A DNA stretch of 43,373 bases. Origin: Butyricicoccus pullicaecorum. GTDB lineage: Bacteria > Bacillota > Clostridia > Oscillospirales > Butyricicoccaceae. Positions 6,867 through 14,757 of this stretch are shown one piece after another. A model generated the notes under the pieces. The model saw only the letters and a list, made by a program, of their open reading frames with translations, was not told the DNA's origin and searched no databases. The translations under genes were made by a program, and so were the position numbers. How positions within the stretch are numbered: the stretch's first letter is position 1; each line of letters begins with the position of its first letter. The stretch covers positions 1-43,373 of the forward strand of contig JAGZIW010000016.1 of NCBI GenBank assembly GCA_018366035.1, written 5' to 3'.

Positions 6867-7622
6867 GTGAACAAAATCGCAGAACGAAGAATGTTTTCGA
6901 AAAAAATCGTCAGCTCTGCCCGCTTTTTGCGTATGCCTGCCACGGCAAGACTGCTTTATTATGACCTTGGCATGTATGCAGATGACGATGGAATCGTAGA
7001 GGCGTTTACCGTTGCACAAATGACCCATGCCGCCATAGATGATTTGCAAATTCTGGTTTCCCGCGGTTTTCTTGAGATCTTGAATGAGGACATGGTGGCT
7101 TACATTTGCGACTGGAAGTGTAATAATTTTATCCGTAAGGATCGGTATGTACCGAGCCTGTATCATGCCTTGCTCTTACAGTCAACCACTGGTCAACCAG
7201 CGGTCGACCCAGACGAGGATAGGATAGGAAAGGATAGGATAGATCAGATTAGGTTAGACGAGGAAAGGATAAACGAGTCTTCTTCGCCGCAGACCGACGT
7301 GCCGGTTTCGGTAAAAGAATGTTTTATCAATTCGTTTGGCAGAGAGCCGGACACACAGTTCCTGCACACCATTTCTAAAATGCTGAAAAATGGATTGTCG
7401 GAGGAGGAGGTGCTCTGTCACATTCGGGCAAGTATCCCGCGCAGTCCGCGCAGACCAGAAGCCTATATCCTTTCGATTCTCAAGGCGCTGGAACGAATCC
7501 GGACAGAGCAGCAGGAGCCGCTGAGTCAGTGGGATCTGGATTGGCTGGAACGTGCCCGCAGATATCAGGCGCAGAAAAAGAGCAGACAGGAGGTGCAGTC
7601 TTGCGAAAAAGAGGAAAATTAG
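6867..7622 (+). CDS. phage replisome organiser / DnaD-like replication initiation protein
   Basis: The N-terminal 110 residues (AERRMFSKKIVSSARFLRMP, then LYYDLGMYADDDGIVEAFTV and FLEILNEDMVAYICDWKCNN) match the N-terminal winged-helix region of Firmicutes phage replication organisers. The middle is polar and variable. The C-terminal part (about 145-215) resembles a DnaD-type helical domain. The protein would load helicase at a phage origin. The GTG at 6867 touches the AAGGAGG (6861-6867), whereas family members as I recall them begin MAERRMF. Here that methionine position is ATC at 6876, 8 nt after the ribosome site. The coordinates therefore give the conventional start, and the real one may be 6876. 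Confidence 0.75.
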   Translation: MNKIAERRMFSKKIVSSARFLRMPATARLLYYDLGMYADDDGIVEAFTVAQMTHAAIDDLQILVSRGFLEILNEDMVAYICDWKCNNFIRKDRYVPSLYHALLLQSTTGQPAVDPDEDRIGKDRIDQIRLDEERINESSSPQTDVPVSVKECFINSFGREPDTQFLHTISKMLKNGLSEEEVLCHIRASIPRSPRRPEAYILSILKALERIRTEQQEPLSQWDLDWLERARRYQAQKKSRQEVQSCEKEEN

Positions 7623-7909
7623 CCTATGTGCGTGAAATTTTGAAGAGCTATCCGGAAATTATAGAGAAGCCTGCCGAGGAGCGCACAGTCAATGAACAGC
7701 GCCGCGCAGAAATCGTGAACCGCGCGCTGGAGGCGGTGCAGCGTATGTCAGACAGCAGAGCACGCCGAAAGATCATTGAATTGGTGTATTTTCAAAATGC
7801 CTATACGCTCTATGGTGCAGCGCTGCAAATTCCTGTTGGGGAACGCACGGCACAGCGGTGGAATGCAGAACTGATGAATTTAATCGCCGAGTTGATGGAT
7901 CTGCCTTAA
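7601..7909 (+). CDS. small phage protein, sigma/RinA-ArpU-like transcription regulator candidate
   Basis: A 102-residue product starts at TTG 7601, 7 nt after AGGAGG, and overlaps the end of the replication gene by 22 bp. The sequence is mostly helical and charged. Its C-terminal segment (LVYFQNAYTLYGAALQIPVG, then ERTAQRWNAELM) looks like a sigma-region-4-type helix-turn-helix, as in late-gene activators of Firmicutes phages. Family assignment is by fold impression only. It is the last gene of the module. Confidence 0.55.
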   Translation: MRKRGKLAYVREILKSYPEIIEKPAEERTVNEQRRAEIVNRALEAVQRMSDSRARRKIIELVYFQNAYTLYGAALQIPVGERTAQRWNAELMNLIAELMDLP

Positions 7910-7914
7910 AAACA

Positions 7915-8085
7915 ATAGAAAAAAGCCAATTCCCGAAAGGGAATTGGCTAAATATTGGTATAAACATCAGTACACGGGATACGAATACCCCGTGTACTGG
8001 TATCCTTCTCCAAAAGGCGCGAGAGAAGGACGTGAATGACGAACAACGAATGTTGTTCATAGCAAGTGTATGACTCCTTGCTACG
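7915..8085 (-). ncRNA. candidate small structured RNA
   Basis: Read on the minus strand, a promoter-like element at 8120-8092 is followed by four hairpins in a row. Their arms lie at 8083-8077/8066-8060 (7 bp), 8058-8052/8047-8041 (7 bp), 7999-7989/7978-7968 (11 bp) and 7949-7939/7934-7924 (11 bp, 4-base loop). The last one runs directly into T6, an intrinsic terminator. The transcript would be about 170 nt. A minus-strand ORF crosses it, but that frame reads straight through the terminator and looks non-coding. I do not recognise the RNA family. It may be an element-encoded sRNA or antisense to the module's 3' end. Confidence 0.45.
7924..7949 (-). terminator. perfect 11-bp terminator hairpin
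   Basis: AGCCAATTCCC and GGGAATTGGCT form a perfect stem around GAAA (read on the plus strand). T6 follows on the minus strand, so it terminates leftward transcription. It also follows the last plus-strand phage-like gene by 15 bp, so weak rightward use is possible. Confidence 0.75.
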
Positions 8086-8091
8086 TTTATT

Positions 8092-8120
8092 ATTATACAT
8101 GGATTGCTCGACAAATGCAA
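8092..8120 (-). promoter_or_regulatory. promoter of the candidate sRNA
   Basis: On the minus strand TATAAT (8097-8092) lies 17 bp after TTGCAT (8120-8115). The -10 is perfect and the -35 matches half of the consensus. Transcription would start near 8085, just ahead of the first hairpin. Confidence 0.45.
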
Positions 8121-8453
8121 GTCTTTTTTCAAAAAAAAACCACAAAAATAGACAAAATTTAGGGGGTTTTATTGGAGGAAGATACACGAAAAAAAGGGGA
8201 TTTTGACGAAAAACATCGAAAAACACAGATAGAGAGCGATAGACGTTCTAAAAAGAAGAAAAAAGCGGATCTAAGGGTCATTTTTGTTCTTTGAAAAACT
8301 ACGGTTTTTTTGAGGCGTCCGCCGCGCAAAACGCTCTGGACGAAGAATGCCCGAAATCGCACATCAATGGGCGATTCCGGACATGTATGGGAAAGCCGCG
8401 TACATGCCGCGGCTTTTCATGAATTTTACTTTCGTCTGAAACGGACAGCCGCA
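8121..8453. other. AT-rich intergenic stretch
   Basis: No convincing gene was found in this 333-base stretch. A lysine-rich 40-codon frame starts at TTG 8172 after AGGGGG and stops at 8292, but nothing else supports it. The short direct repeat (A/G)CGAAAAACA occurs near 8216 and resembles half of the phage-module operators. Two hairpins lie near the right end, one imperfect with arms about 8351-8360 and 8371-8380. Base composition is much more AT-rich than the neighbouring operons. Confidence 0.5.
8392..8416. terminator. terminator-like hairpin after the CPBP protease operon
   Basis: AAAGCCGCG (8392-8400) and CGCGGCTTT (8408-8416) form a 9-bp stem. The T-run is short on both strands. It lies 37 bases past the stop codon of the CPBP gene and is the best candidate for the end of that minus-strand operon. 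Confidence 0.45.
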
Positions 8454-9419
8454 TCAGACAGGCGTCACACTGAGACCTGTCAGAATGACCAGATAGATAA
8501 GCAGAAACAGGACGGGGAGCGTTGTGAAAAAACTCCACAGCGTACCCTTTTGTGTGCGGTTTGTGCGGATATAGTATACAAGCGGTCTCCAGAACTTTGT
8601 GATATAGAGGAGCAGTGCGACAAGACCAAAGGAAAAAACTGCCTGATTGACTGCGGCCGCGGTGACTTCGTCAGCGGATTGCAGCCAGTTCATTGCCTCT
8701 GCCATTAGATTGTTGAGCGTGTGAATGAGGATCGAGGCGGGCAGGGAATATTCAAGTGTCACGTAGCCAAAGAGAAAGCCGCACAGCAGCGCAGAGGGAA
8801 GCTGGATAATATTGCCGTGCATCAGCCCAAAGAGCAGGGCGGCAACCACCATGCCGAAGATTTTTCCGTAGGGCGCAAGGGCACGCAGGACGAACCCGCG
8901 ATAGACAAGCTCCTCGCACAAGGGCGCAATGAGTACGGTATAAAGGAATAGGGAAACCGTGTCGGACATATTTGCCACACTGGTGTATGCGTCCATAAAG
9001 GACCAGCCCATACTGTTGGCAGCAGCCTCCATGGGCAGTGTGAGCAGGGAGGCGATATTTTGCAGTCCCATGACCAGAAGCACACAGACAAATACCATGG
9101 AGAAGGAAATGGATTTGCGTGTGCGGGTGAGGTATCCGGTCAGCTGACTGGTGCGCGGTGTCAGCCGGAGTTTGAGACATGGGAGGACACCGGCAACGGC
9201 GCCCAGCATCAGTGCCCAGCCGTTTGACTGCAATAGGCGCATGAGGCTCACATAATCAAGCTCGGGCGCACGAATCCCCAAATACAGGCGGTAAATTTGC
9301 TCTGCACCCCATACAACGCCCAGCGTGACAAGCTGAGACAGGATCAAGACCCAGCCGAGTCTGGAGAATACCTGTTTTTTTGATTCACTTTTTGCCTGTC
9401 CCATGCCCGTATCCTTCAT
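8454..9419 (-). CDS. CPBP family intramembrane glutamic endopeptidase
   Basis: The 321-residue integral membrane protein has about eight hydrophobic segments and the CAAX protease/bacteriocin-processing (ABI, CPBP) motifs in order: EELVYRGF (about residue 165), FGLMHGN (about 200) and HTLNN (about 235). The paired Glu and the His residues form the active site in this family. The substrate is unknown; relatives process prenylated proteins, peptides or immunity factors. It is the last gene of the minus-strand pgeF operon, starting 3 bp after the mnmA stop. The start is ATG 9419; an internal ATG four codons later is nearer to a GGGCATGGGA stretch. Confidence 0.85.
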   Translation of the reverse strand: MKDTGMGQAKSESKKQVFSRLGWVLILSQLVTLGVVWGAEQIYRLYLGIRAPELDYVSLMRLLQSNGWALMLGAVAGVLPCLKLRLTPRTSQLTGYLTRTRKSISFSMVFVCVLLVMGLQNIASLLTLPMEAAANSMGWSFMDAYTSVANMSDTVSLFLYTVLIAPLCEELVYRGFVLRALAPYGKIFGMVVAALLFGLMHGNIIQLPSALLCGFLFGYVTLEYSLPASILIHTLNNLMAEAMNWLQSADEVTAAAVNQAVFSFGLVALLLYITKFWRPLVYYIRTNRTQKGTLWSFFTTLPVLFLLIYLVILTGLSVTPV

Positions 9420-9422
9420 TCC

Positions 9423-10445
9423 TTATCCATCAATAAATCCACCGCCGATGACGATATCGCCATCATAAAAGACTGCAAACTGACCTGCTGCCGGCGCACG
9501 CACTGCCTGCGCGAAGGTGACACAGGCACTGCCGTCTCCATGTACGGTGACATGTGCCCGCTCGCTGCTTTTGGAATAGCGAACACGTGCCTGACAGTCA
9601 AAGCCGCCGCTTTCTGCATATTCCGGCGCGCACAGGTTGAGCCCCTGCACTGTGATCTGTTCGCGGAATACATCATTTAAGGAGAGTACGACTTCGTTGG
9701 TATCCTGCCGCAGTTCGTGCACAAACAGTCTGCCGGAGGCAGCAACGCCAAGACCCTTGCGCTGCCCTACCGTGTAGTGATGCAGCCCTTTGTGACGTCC
9801 CAGAATGTTACCGGCCTCGTCCACAAAATTGCCTTCCGGAAGTGCTGCGCCGCGTGCCTCCAACCAGCTGGAGTAATCACCGTCTGAAATAAAGCATACG
9901 TCCATACTGTCCTTTTTGTCGGCAACTGGGATTTGGTTTTGCCGCGCCAGCGCACGCACCTCTGCCTTGTCAGCGGCTTCTCCCAGCGGGAATACACAGC
10001 GTTCAAGCACCGAGCGGGGCAGGTTTGCCAGCATATAAGACTGGTCCTTGGGGGAGCGGGCGCGCATGAGAAGTGCGCGTCCCTCGGCATCTCGTCCGAT
10101 GCGGGCATAATGTCCGGTGGCGACCTGTGCGGCTCCGATTTCATCGGCATACTGACACAGTGCGGTGAATTTTACCTTACGGTTGCATACGACACAGGGG
10201 TTGGGAGTGCGTGCTGTTTGGTAAGCCTGTGCAAAATAGCTCTGCACCTCCTGCTCAAATTGGCTTTCCCGATGGGCAGCATAGAGCGGGATACCCAAGG
10301 CGTCGGCAACGCGCTGCGCCTCGGGCAGACCGCCTAAGCCAACGTCCATATAGAGTCCATGGACTTCATAGCCCTGCTCGCGCAATAGCTTTGCAGATAC
10401 GGCGGAATCCACGCCGCCCGAAAGCCCTAAAACAATTTTCTTCAT
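9423..10445 (-). CDS. mnmA: tRNA-specific 2-thiouridylase MnmA
   Basis: MnmA uses ATP and a persulfide relay to thiolate U34 of Lys, Glu and Gln tRNAs. The PP-loop is seen as GLSGGVDSAV near the N-terminus. The two catalytic cysteines are in NPCVVCN (about residue 95) and MDVCFI (about 185), and TGHYAR and KDQSYML are typical. At 340 residues the length is slightly short but usual for clostridial members. I place the start at ATG 10445, where it overlaps the TGA of the upstream lipoprotein gene (ATGA) and GGAG lies 5 nt before it. A start four codons earlier would lack a ribosome site. Confidence 0.92.
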   Translation of the reverse strand: MKKIVLGLSGGVDSAVSAKLLREQGYEVHGLYMDVGLGGLPEAQRVADALGIPLYAAHRESQFEQEVQSYFAQAYQTARTPNPCVVCNRKVKFTALCQYADEIGAAQVATGHYARIGRDAEGRALLMRARSPKDQSYMLANLPRSVLERCVFPLGEAADKAEVRALARQNQIPVADKKDSMDVCFISDGDYSSWLEARGAALPEGNFVDEAGNILGRHKGLHHYTVGQRKGLGVAASGRLFVHELRQDTNEVVLSLNDVFREQITVQGLNLCAPEYAESGGFDCQARVRYSKSSERAHVTVHGDGSACVTFAQAVRAPAAGQFAVFYDGDIVIGGGFIDG

Positions 10446-11983
10446 TCGAGTCTCCATTCTGTCGGCGCCCAGAACATATTATAAGGGCGCGGGTTGAAAT
10501 TGGCAAGTAAGCCGCTGCGCACGATCACTTGGTCGCGCTCGAAGGCAAGCGGCAGAATCGGCATTTTGGCAAGGAAATATTCCTCAAATGCGGCTTCTGC
10601 CTGCGGCAGTGTCTCGGCAGACGCGGTGCGCACGGTCATGATATGCTGGTCAAGCGTGATATCGGAAAATCTGCCGAAGTTGAGCGAGCCGCCTGTCATC
10701 AGCAGTGCGCGCAAATCGAAATCCGGCGTCATGAGAACATCACCATAGTAAAGATCGAACATACCGCTTGTCAGTGCCGCCTGATACTGTGCAAAGGGAA
10801 CCGCGTTGATGCGCAGTTCAATTCCAAGGTGCGAAAAGAAGGTGACAAGCTGACTGCATACATTGCGCTTAAAGGTGTTTTCGCTGTTGCAGAGCAGCGT
10901 CAGCGAAATGGGATTGCCGTTTGCGTCCTCTGCGCGTCCGTCACCATTTTTGTCCTCAATCCCCATTTGCCGCAGATAGGTATTTGCCTGCTTGAGCGAA
11001 CCGGACATTTGATTGTCCGGCTGCGGATTGATGGGCAGGACTGCTGGGTCTGCAAAGGTTTGCAGGGACGATTTGCAAAGCATATCGCGGTCGATTGCAA
11101 GGCTCAATGCCTTGCGGAAGTTTTCGTTGGCAAGCAGCGGGTGAGACGCGCGTATGCCGAGATAGTGCAGCTCGGTGGTTGGGGTCTGGTAGACATCGAC
11201 CGCGCCTTTAATCGTGATGGGATTGTCACAGATCCGCTCGGCACGTGTCATAGAAATATCGCCGACAGCAAAGCTGCTGGTGACTGCGTCCGGACGCACG
11301 GTGCCGACCAGACCAATCTGTGTCACAGTGCGTACCGGACCGCCGTGCCAGTGTGCATTGGGCAGCAGGACAGGCTCGCCCTCCTGCTCTGTCACGGCAA
11401 AAGCACCTGTACCCACAGCAAAGGTGTTGTTTTCTGTGCCTTTTTTCAGAATAGGAATGTCCAACAAACTTAAAAATCGACTGTTTGCCGCAGTTAAGGT
11501 GATGCGTACTGTGCGGGAGTCGACCGCGCGGATAGAGGACATATAGGCAGTGCGGTCGTGATAGGGGGAGGTTGGGGTGCGCTGTGCGAGCCGGTAGCTT
11601 GCAACAACGTCCTCCGCCGTGACCGGAGATCCGTCAGAAAACAGAAGCCCCTCCTTGAGCACCAGTGTGCAGCGCGTACCCTCCAGTTCATAGCGTTCAC
11701 ACAAAAGCGGCTCGGGCTGGAACTGTTCATTGAGAACGAATACACCCTCATAGAGCGCTTCGCATACGATGCGGTTGATGCTGGAGGTGCTGGTGATGGG
11801 GTTGACTTTTTCTGCCGTATAGTAGGGCAGTGCCATGTCGATTGCGCCGTGGGGGGCACGGCTTGCCGCATTGGGGATAGAGCCGCTTGGAACGGTGTCC
11901 AGACGCTCGGTCAGGGTACAGCCTGTGAGCAGGGAAAGGGCGGTGCCGCACACGGCGATACGCCATAGAATCGGATACTTCAC
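10442..11983 (-). CDS. solute-binding lipoprotein, ABC peptide/nickel type (SBP family 5)
   Basis: The 513-residue protein starts at GTG 11983, giving a signal peptide that ends in a lipobox (LLTGC, Cys about 21). The GTGA overlap with the pgeF stop and GGGGGTGA upstream support this start. The mature part shows the family 5 pattern: EALYEGVFVLNEQFQPEPLL, LKEGLLFSDGSPVTAEDV, FRKALSLAIDRD and a late ALERDQ-like segment (LAFERDQVIV). It would capture oligopeptides outside the membrane. No permease or ATPase genes are nearby, so it must share a transporter encoded elsewhere or have a sensory role. Confidence 0.85.
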   Translation of the reverse strand: MKYPILWRIAVCGTALSLLTGCTLTERLDTVPSGSIPNAASRAPHGAIDMALPYYTAEKVNPITSTSSINRIVCEALYEGVFVLNEQFQPEPLLCERYELEGTRCTLVLKEGLLFSDGSPVTAEDVVASYRLAQRTPTSPYHDRTAYMSSIRAVDSRTVRITLTAANSRFLSLLDIPILKKGTENNTFAVGTGAFAVTEQEGEPVLLPNAHWHGGPVRTVTQIGLVGTVRPDAVTSSFAVGDISMTRAERICDNPITIKGAVDVYQTPTTELHYLGIRASHPLLANENFRKALSLAIDRDMLCKSSLQTFADPAVLPINPQPDNQMSGSLKQANTYLRQMGIEDKNGDGRAEDANGNPISLTLLCNSENTFKRNVCSQLVTFFSHLGIELRINAVPFAQYQAALTSGMFDLYYGDVLMTPDFDLRALLMTGGSLNFGRFSDITLDQHIMTVRTASAETLPQAEAAFEEYFLAKMPILPLAFERDQVIVRSGLLANFNPRPYNMFWAPTEWRLE

Positions 11984-12771
11984 AGACAAATCACCCCCGC
12001 CTGTACGCCGCGTTTGCCGTTGGTTGCCCGATGCGACCAGAAGATATCCGCATGACACCGCGTACAAATGCCGCTGTTTATGATGTTTTGCAGTCCTGCC
12101 TGACGCAGGATATCGACGTGAATCCCTTGCAGATCCACATGGAATTTTGCGCCTTTCCTGAGGATATGCGGCTGTACGGCGGAACCCATTTGTTTTTGCA
12201 TAGCGTCTGGCACATCGGCATCGGTTTCAAAGCAGCTTTGGCAGATGGACGGCCCAATGACCGCAATGATGTGATGGGGCTGCGCGCCGATTTCTACCAT
12301 TTTTTCCACGGTCTTGGCGGGAATTTGCTTTGCTGTGCCGCGCCAGCCGGCATGACATACTCCGCAAACGCGGCTGACAGGGTCATAAAAGAGTGTGACC
12401 ACACAGTCGGCATAGAATCCGGCGAGCGGGGTGTCGGGCAGCGCTGTGACCAGTGCATCTGCGTTCCAGTCCATCGGTTTGTGCAGTCCGGTGCCCACTG
12501 TCTGCTCGGTGACGATGACGGCGCGGTCGTCATGCACCTGTTGGGTGAGGGTCATGCGTTCGAGCGGGATATGCAGCGCCTTTGCAAGACGGGCATAGTT
12601 TTGTCGCACGCAGGCGGGGTCATCGCCGCGCTGAAAGCCGAGATTGAGGCTTTCGCAGTCGCCCGTGCTGACGCCGCCTGCCTTTGTGGTAAAGGCATGA
12701 CACACAGGCAGTCTGTCGCAGGTATAATATATCAGATCACCGCATTGCCTGCGGCGCATGGAAGCATGCAT
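11980..12771 (-). CDS. pgeF: PgeF / YfiH-family multicopper-type polyphenol oxidase (purine nucleoside phosphorylase-like)
   Basis: This is a single laccase-domain protein of the YfiH/LACC1 family. Metal-site motifs are TQQVH (about residue 75), YADCVV (about 120) and CHAGWRGT (about 140). Members act as peptidoglycan editing factors or as purine nucleoside phosphorylase/adenosine deaminase. The start at ATG 12771 has GGAGG 7 nt upstream, and the upstream in-frame ATG (12798) has none. It is the first gene of the operon with the lipoprotein, mnmA and CPBP genes. A perfect minus-strand TATAAT at 12887-12882 is a possible -10, with a poor -35. Confidence 0.88.
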   Translation of the reverse strand: MHASMRRRQCGDLIYYTCDRLPVCHAFTTKAGGVSTGDCESLNLGFQRGDDPACVRQNYARLAKALHIPLERMTLTQQVHDDRAVIVTEQTVGTGLHKPMDWNADALVTALPDTPLAGFYADCVVTLFYDPVSRVCGVCHAGWRGTAKQIPAKTVEKMVEIGAQPHHIIAVIGPSICQSCFETDADVPDAMQKQMGSAVQPHILRKGAKFHVDLQGIHVDILRQAGLQNIINSGICTRCHADIFWSHRATNGKRGVQAGVICL

Positions 12772-12981
12772 GGGTTTTCCTCCTGAGCTTTCGAACACAT
12801 TGTAGTTCTATGGATTGGGTACGGTTTGCGGTTTTTGGAATACAGAAAAATTCTATTTTATATCGCTTGATTAACTTTATCATTATACTACATTGGATAC
12901 AAGGTCTACAAGGGGCGAAAGCCGCTTTCTGCCTTGGTTTGTCACTGTGTATGAAATCTATGGCAGATGTGCGCCTTTTCC

Positions 12982-13010
12982 TTGACAAGAGAGACAAAAA
13001 GTTATACAAT
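12982..13010 (+). promoter_or_regulatory. promoter of rny
   Basis: TTGACA (12982-12987), a 17-bp spacer and TACAAT (13005-13010) make a near-consensus housekeeping promoter. It leaves a leader of about 113 nt before the rny start. Confidence 0.75.
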
Positions 13011-13129
13011 ATTTGTGTAATACCTTTTGTAATTATGTACGGCGCCCAGGCCGGAATACTTATATGGGTTATTATTGCTTTACAGATTTTTGCAAACAAA
13101 TTTTTCTTGGAGGTGTTTCTCAACAATCT

Positions 13130-14668
13130 ATGGATATGCCAATCATTCTCGTCGGTGTTGTCGGTGTGATTCTTGGTTTATTCGTAGGCTACCTGTACCG
13201 CAAACAGGTTGCGGAAAAAGAAATTGGCAGTGCTGAACAGGAAGCTACCCGCATCGTAAACGATGCCATTAAGTCTGCTGAAACAAAAAAACGTGAGGCG
13301 ATCTTGGAAGCGAAGGACGAAATCCACAAAAATCGGAGCGAGGCCGAACGCGAGATCAAAGAGCGCCGCAACGAAACCCAAAAGCTGGAGCGACGTCTCG
13401 CTCAGAAAGAGGAGACGCTCGACCGCAAAACAGATGCGCTGGACCAGAAAAATGAGGAGCTTAACCGCAGACTCACACAGGTGCAGAAAACGCAGGAGTC
13501 CTGTGAGCAGCTCAAAAATGAGCAGCTTGCAGCGCTGGAACGCATTTCCGGCTTGACCCGTGAGGAGGCAAAGGATTATCTTGTTTCCTCCATCGAGCAG
13601 GAGGCACAGCATGATGCCGCAGTGAAGCTGCGCGAAATCAATCAGCGCACAAAGGAAGAGGCGGAGTCCACCGCGCGTGAACTCATTTCCATCGCCATTC
13701 AGCGCTGTGCCGCCGATCATGTTGCAGAGGCAACCGTTTCGGTTGTCGCACTGCCGAACGATGAAATGAAGGGACGTATCATTGGCCGTGAGGGACGCAA
13801 TATCCGTACCCTTGAAACGCTGACTGGTGTGGATCTCATTATTGATGATACCCCAGAAGCCATTACGCTGTCCTCCTTCGATCCAGTTCGCCGTGAGGTT
13901 GCGCGCATGGCTCTCGAAAAGCTGATTGCAGATGGACGGATTCACCCGACCCGTATTGAGGAAATGGTCGAAAAGTCCCGCAGGGAAATCGATCAGATCA
14001 TCAAGAGCGAGGGCGAACGTGCCACTTTTGAAACAGGAATCCATGGTCTGCACCCCGAGCTTATCAAGCTGCTCGGCAGACTGCGTTACCGTACAAGCTA
14101 TGGTCAGAATATCCTCATGCACTCCATCGAGGTTGCGCATGTTGCCGGCATTCTGGCATCTGAGCTGGGCATTGACCCTGTGCCTGCCCGCCGTGCAGGT
14201 CTGCTGCACGATATCGGCAAGGCGGTTGACCATGAGGTGGAAGGCTCACATGTCAGCATCGGCGTGGACCTTGCAAAGAAGTACAAGGAAAGCCCGCAGA
14301 TTATTCATGCAATCGCCGCACATCATGGCGATGTAGAGCCGCAGACCATCGTAGCATGTCTCGTGCAGGCGGCAGATGCAATTTCTGCTGCACGCCCGGG
14401 CGCACGCCGCGAGAATCTGGAAAACTATATCAAGCGTTTGGAAAAGCTGGAGGAAATTGCAAACACGACGCCGGGGGTTTCCAGTTCCTATGCAATTCAG
14501 GCTGGACGCGAAATTCGCATCATTGTAAAGCCAGACGAGGTTTCTGACGATAACATGGTGCTTTTGGCACGCGATATTGCAAAGCATATTGAAGATCAGC
14601 TCGATTATCCCGGGCAGATCAAGATCAATATGATTCGCGAGACCCGTGCAGTTGATTACGCAAAATAA
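13130..14668 (+). CDS. rny: ribonuclease Y
   Basis: RNase Y is the membrane-anchored endoribonuclease that starts bulk mRNA decay in Firmicutes. The 512-residue product has an N-terminal transmembrane helix (IILVGVVGVILGLFVGYLY), a long charged coiled coil (about 25-190), a KH domain (GRIIGREGRNIRTLE, about 220) and an HD domain (LLHDIGKAVDHE, about 365, and AHHGD). I choose ATG 13130 because it puts the membrane helix at the very start as in other members. GGAGG lies unusually far (16 nt) upstream, and an open frame runs 39 codons further without a start signal. The gene is monocistronic. Confidence 0.95.
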   Translation: MDMPIILVGVVGVILGLFVGYLYRKQVAEKEIGSAEQEATRIVNDAIKSAETKKREAILEAKDEIHKNRSEAEREIKERRNETQKLERRLAQKEETLDRKTDALDQKNEELNRRLTQVQKTQESCEQLKNEQLAALERISGLTREEAKDYLVSSIEQEAQHDAAVKLREINQRTKEEAESTARELISIAIQRCAADHVAEATVSVVALPNDEMKGRIIGREGRNIRTLETLTGVDLIIDDTPEAITLSSFDPVRREVARMALEKLIADGRIHPTRIEEMVEKSRREIDQIIKSEGERATFETGIHGLHPELIKLLGRLRYRTSYGQNILMHSIEVAHVAGILASELGIDPVPARRAGLLHDIGKAVDHEVEGSHVSIGVDLAKKYKESPQIIHAIAAHHGDVEPQTIVACLVQAADAISAARPGARRENLENYIKRLEKLEEIANTTPGVSSSYAIQAGREIRIIVKPDEVSDDNMVLLARDIAKHIEDQLDYPGQIKINMIRETRAVDYAK

Positions 14669-14696
14669 ACAGACAAAAAACCGACAACACCGCGAA

Positions 14697-14725
14697 AGAG
14701 GGAAGCCTGTGCTTCCCTCTTTTTT
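14697..14725 (+). terminator. terminator of rny
   Basis: AGAGGGAAGC and GCTTCCCTCT form a 10-bp stem with a CTGT loop, followed by T5. It lies 28 bases after the rny stop. Confidence 0.85.
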
Positions 14726-14731
14726 GACAGC

Positions 14732-14757
14732 GCAGCCAAAAACAGGCTGCTTTTTTT
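14732..14757 (+). terminator. second rightward terminator between rny and pth
   Basis: GCAGCC and GGCTGC, with loop AAAAACA, are followed by T7. It abuts the pth stop codon and stops rightward transcription from running into the convergent gene. Confidence 0.65.

Noticed and set aside
3669..7909. Complete prophage
   Set aside because: No integrase, terminase, capsid, tail, lysis genes or flanking attachment repeats are seen; only an early module is present.
7773..8132. Minus-strand open frame of about 119 codons across the region right of the phage-like module
   Set aside because: It runs through a perfect terminator hairpin with T6 and into the coding end of the plus-strand gene. Its composition looks non-coding, and hairpins explain the sequence better.
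8172..8294. 40-codon lysine-rich frame starting at TTG after AGGGGG
   Set aside because: No homology impression, low complexity in an A-rich stretch, no clear promoter; mentioned only as part of the intergenic description.
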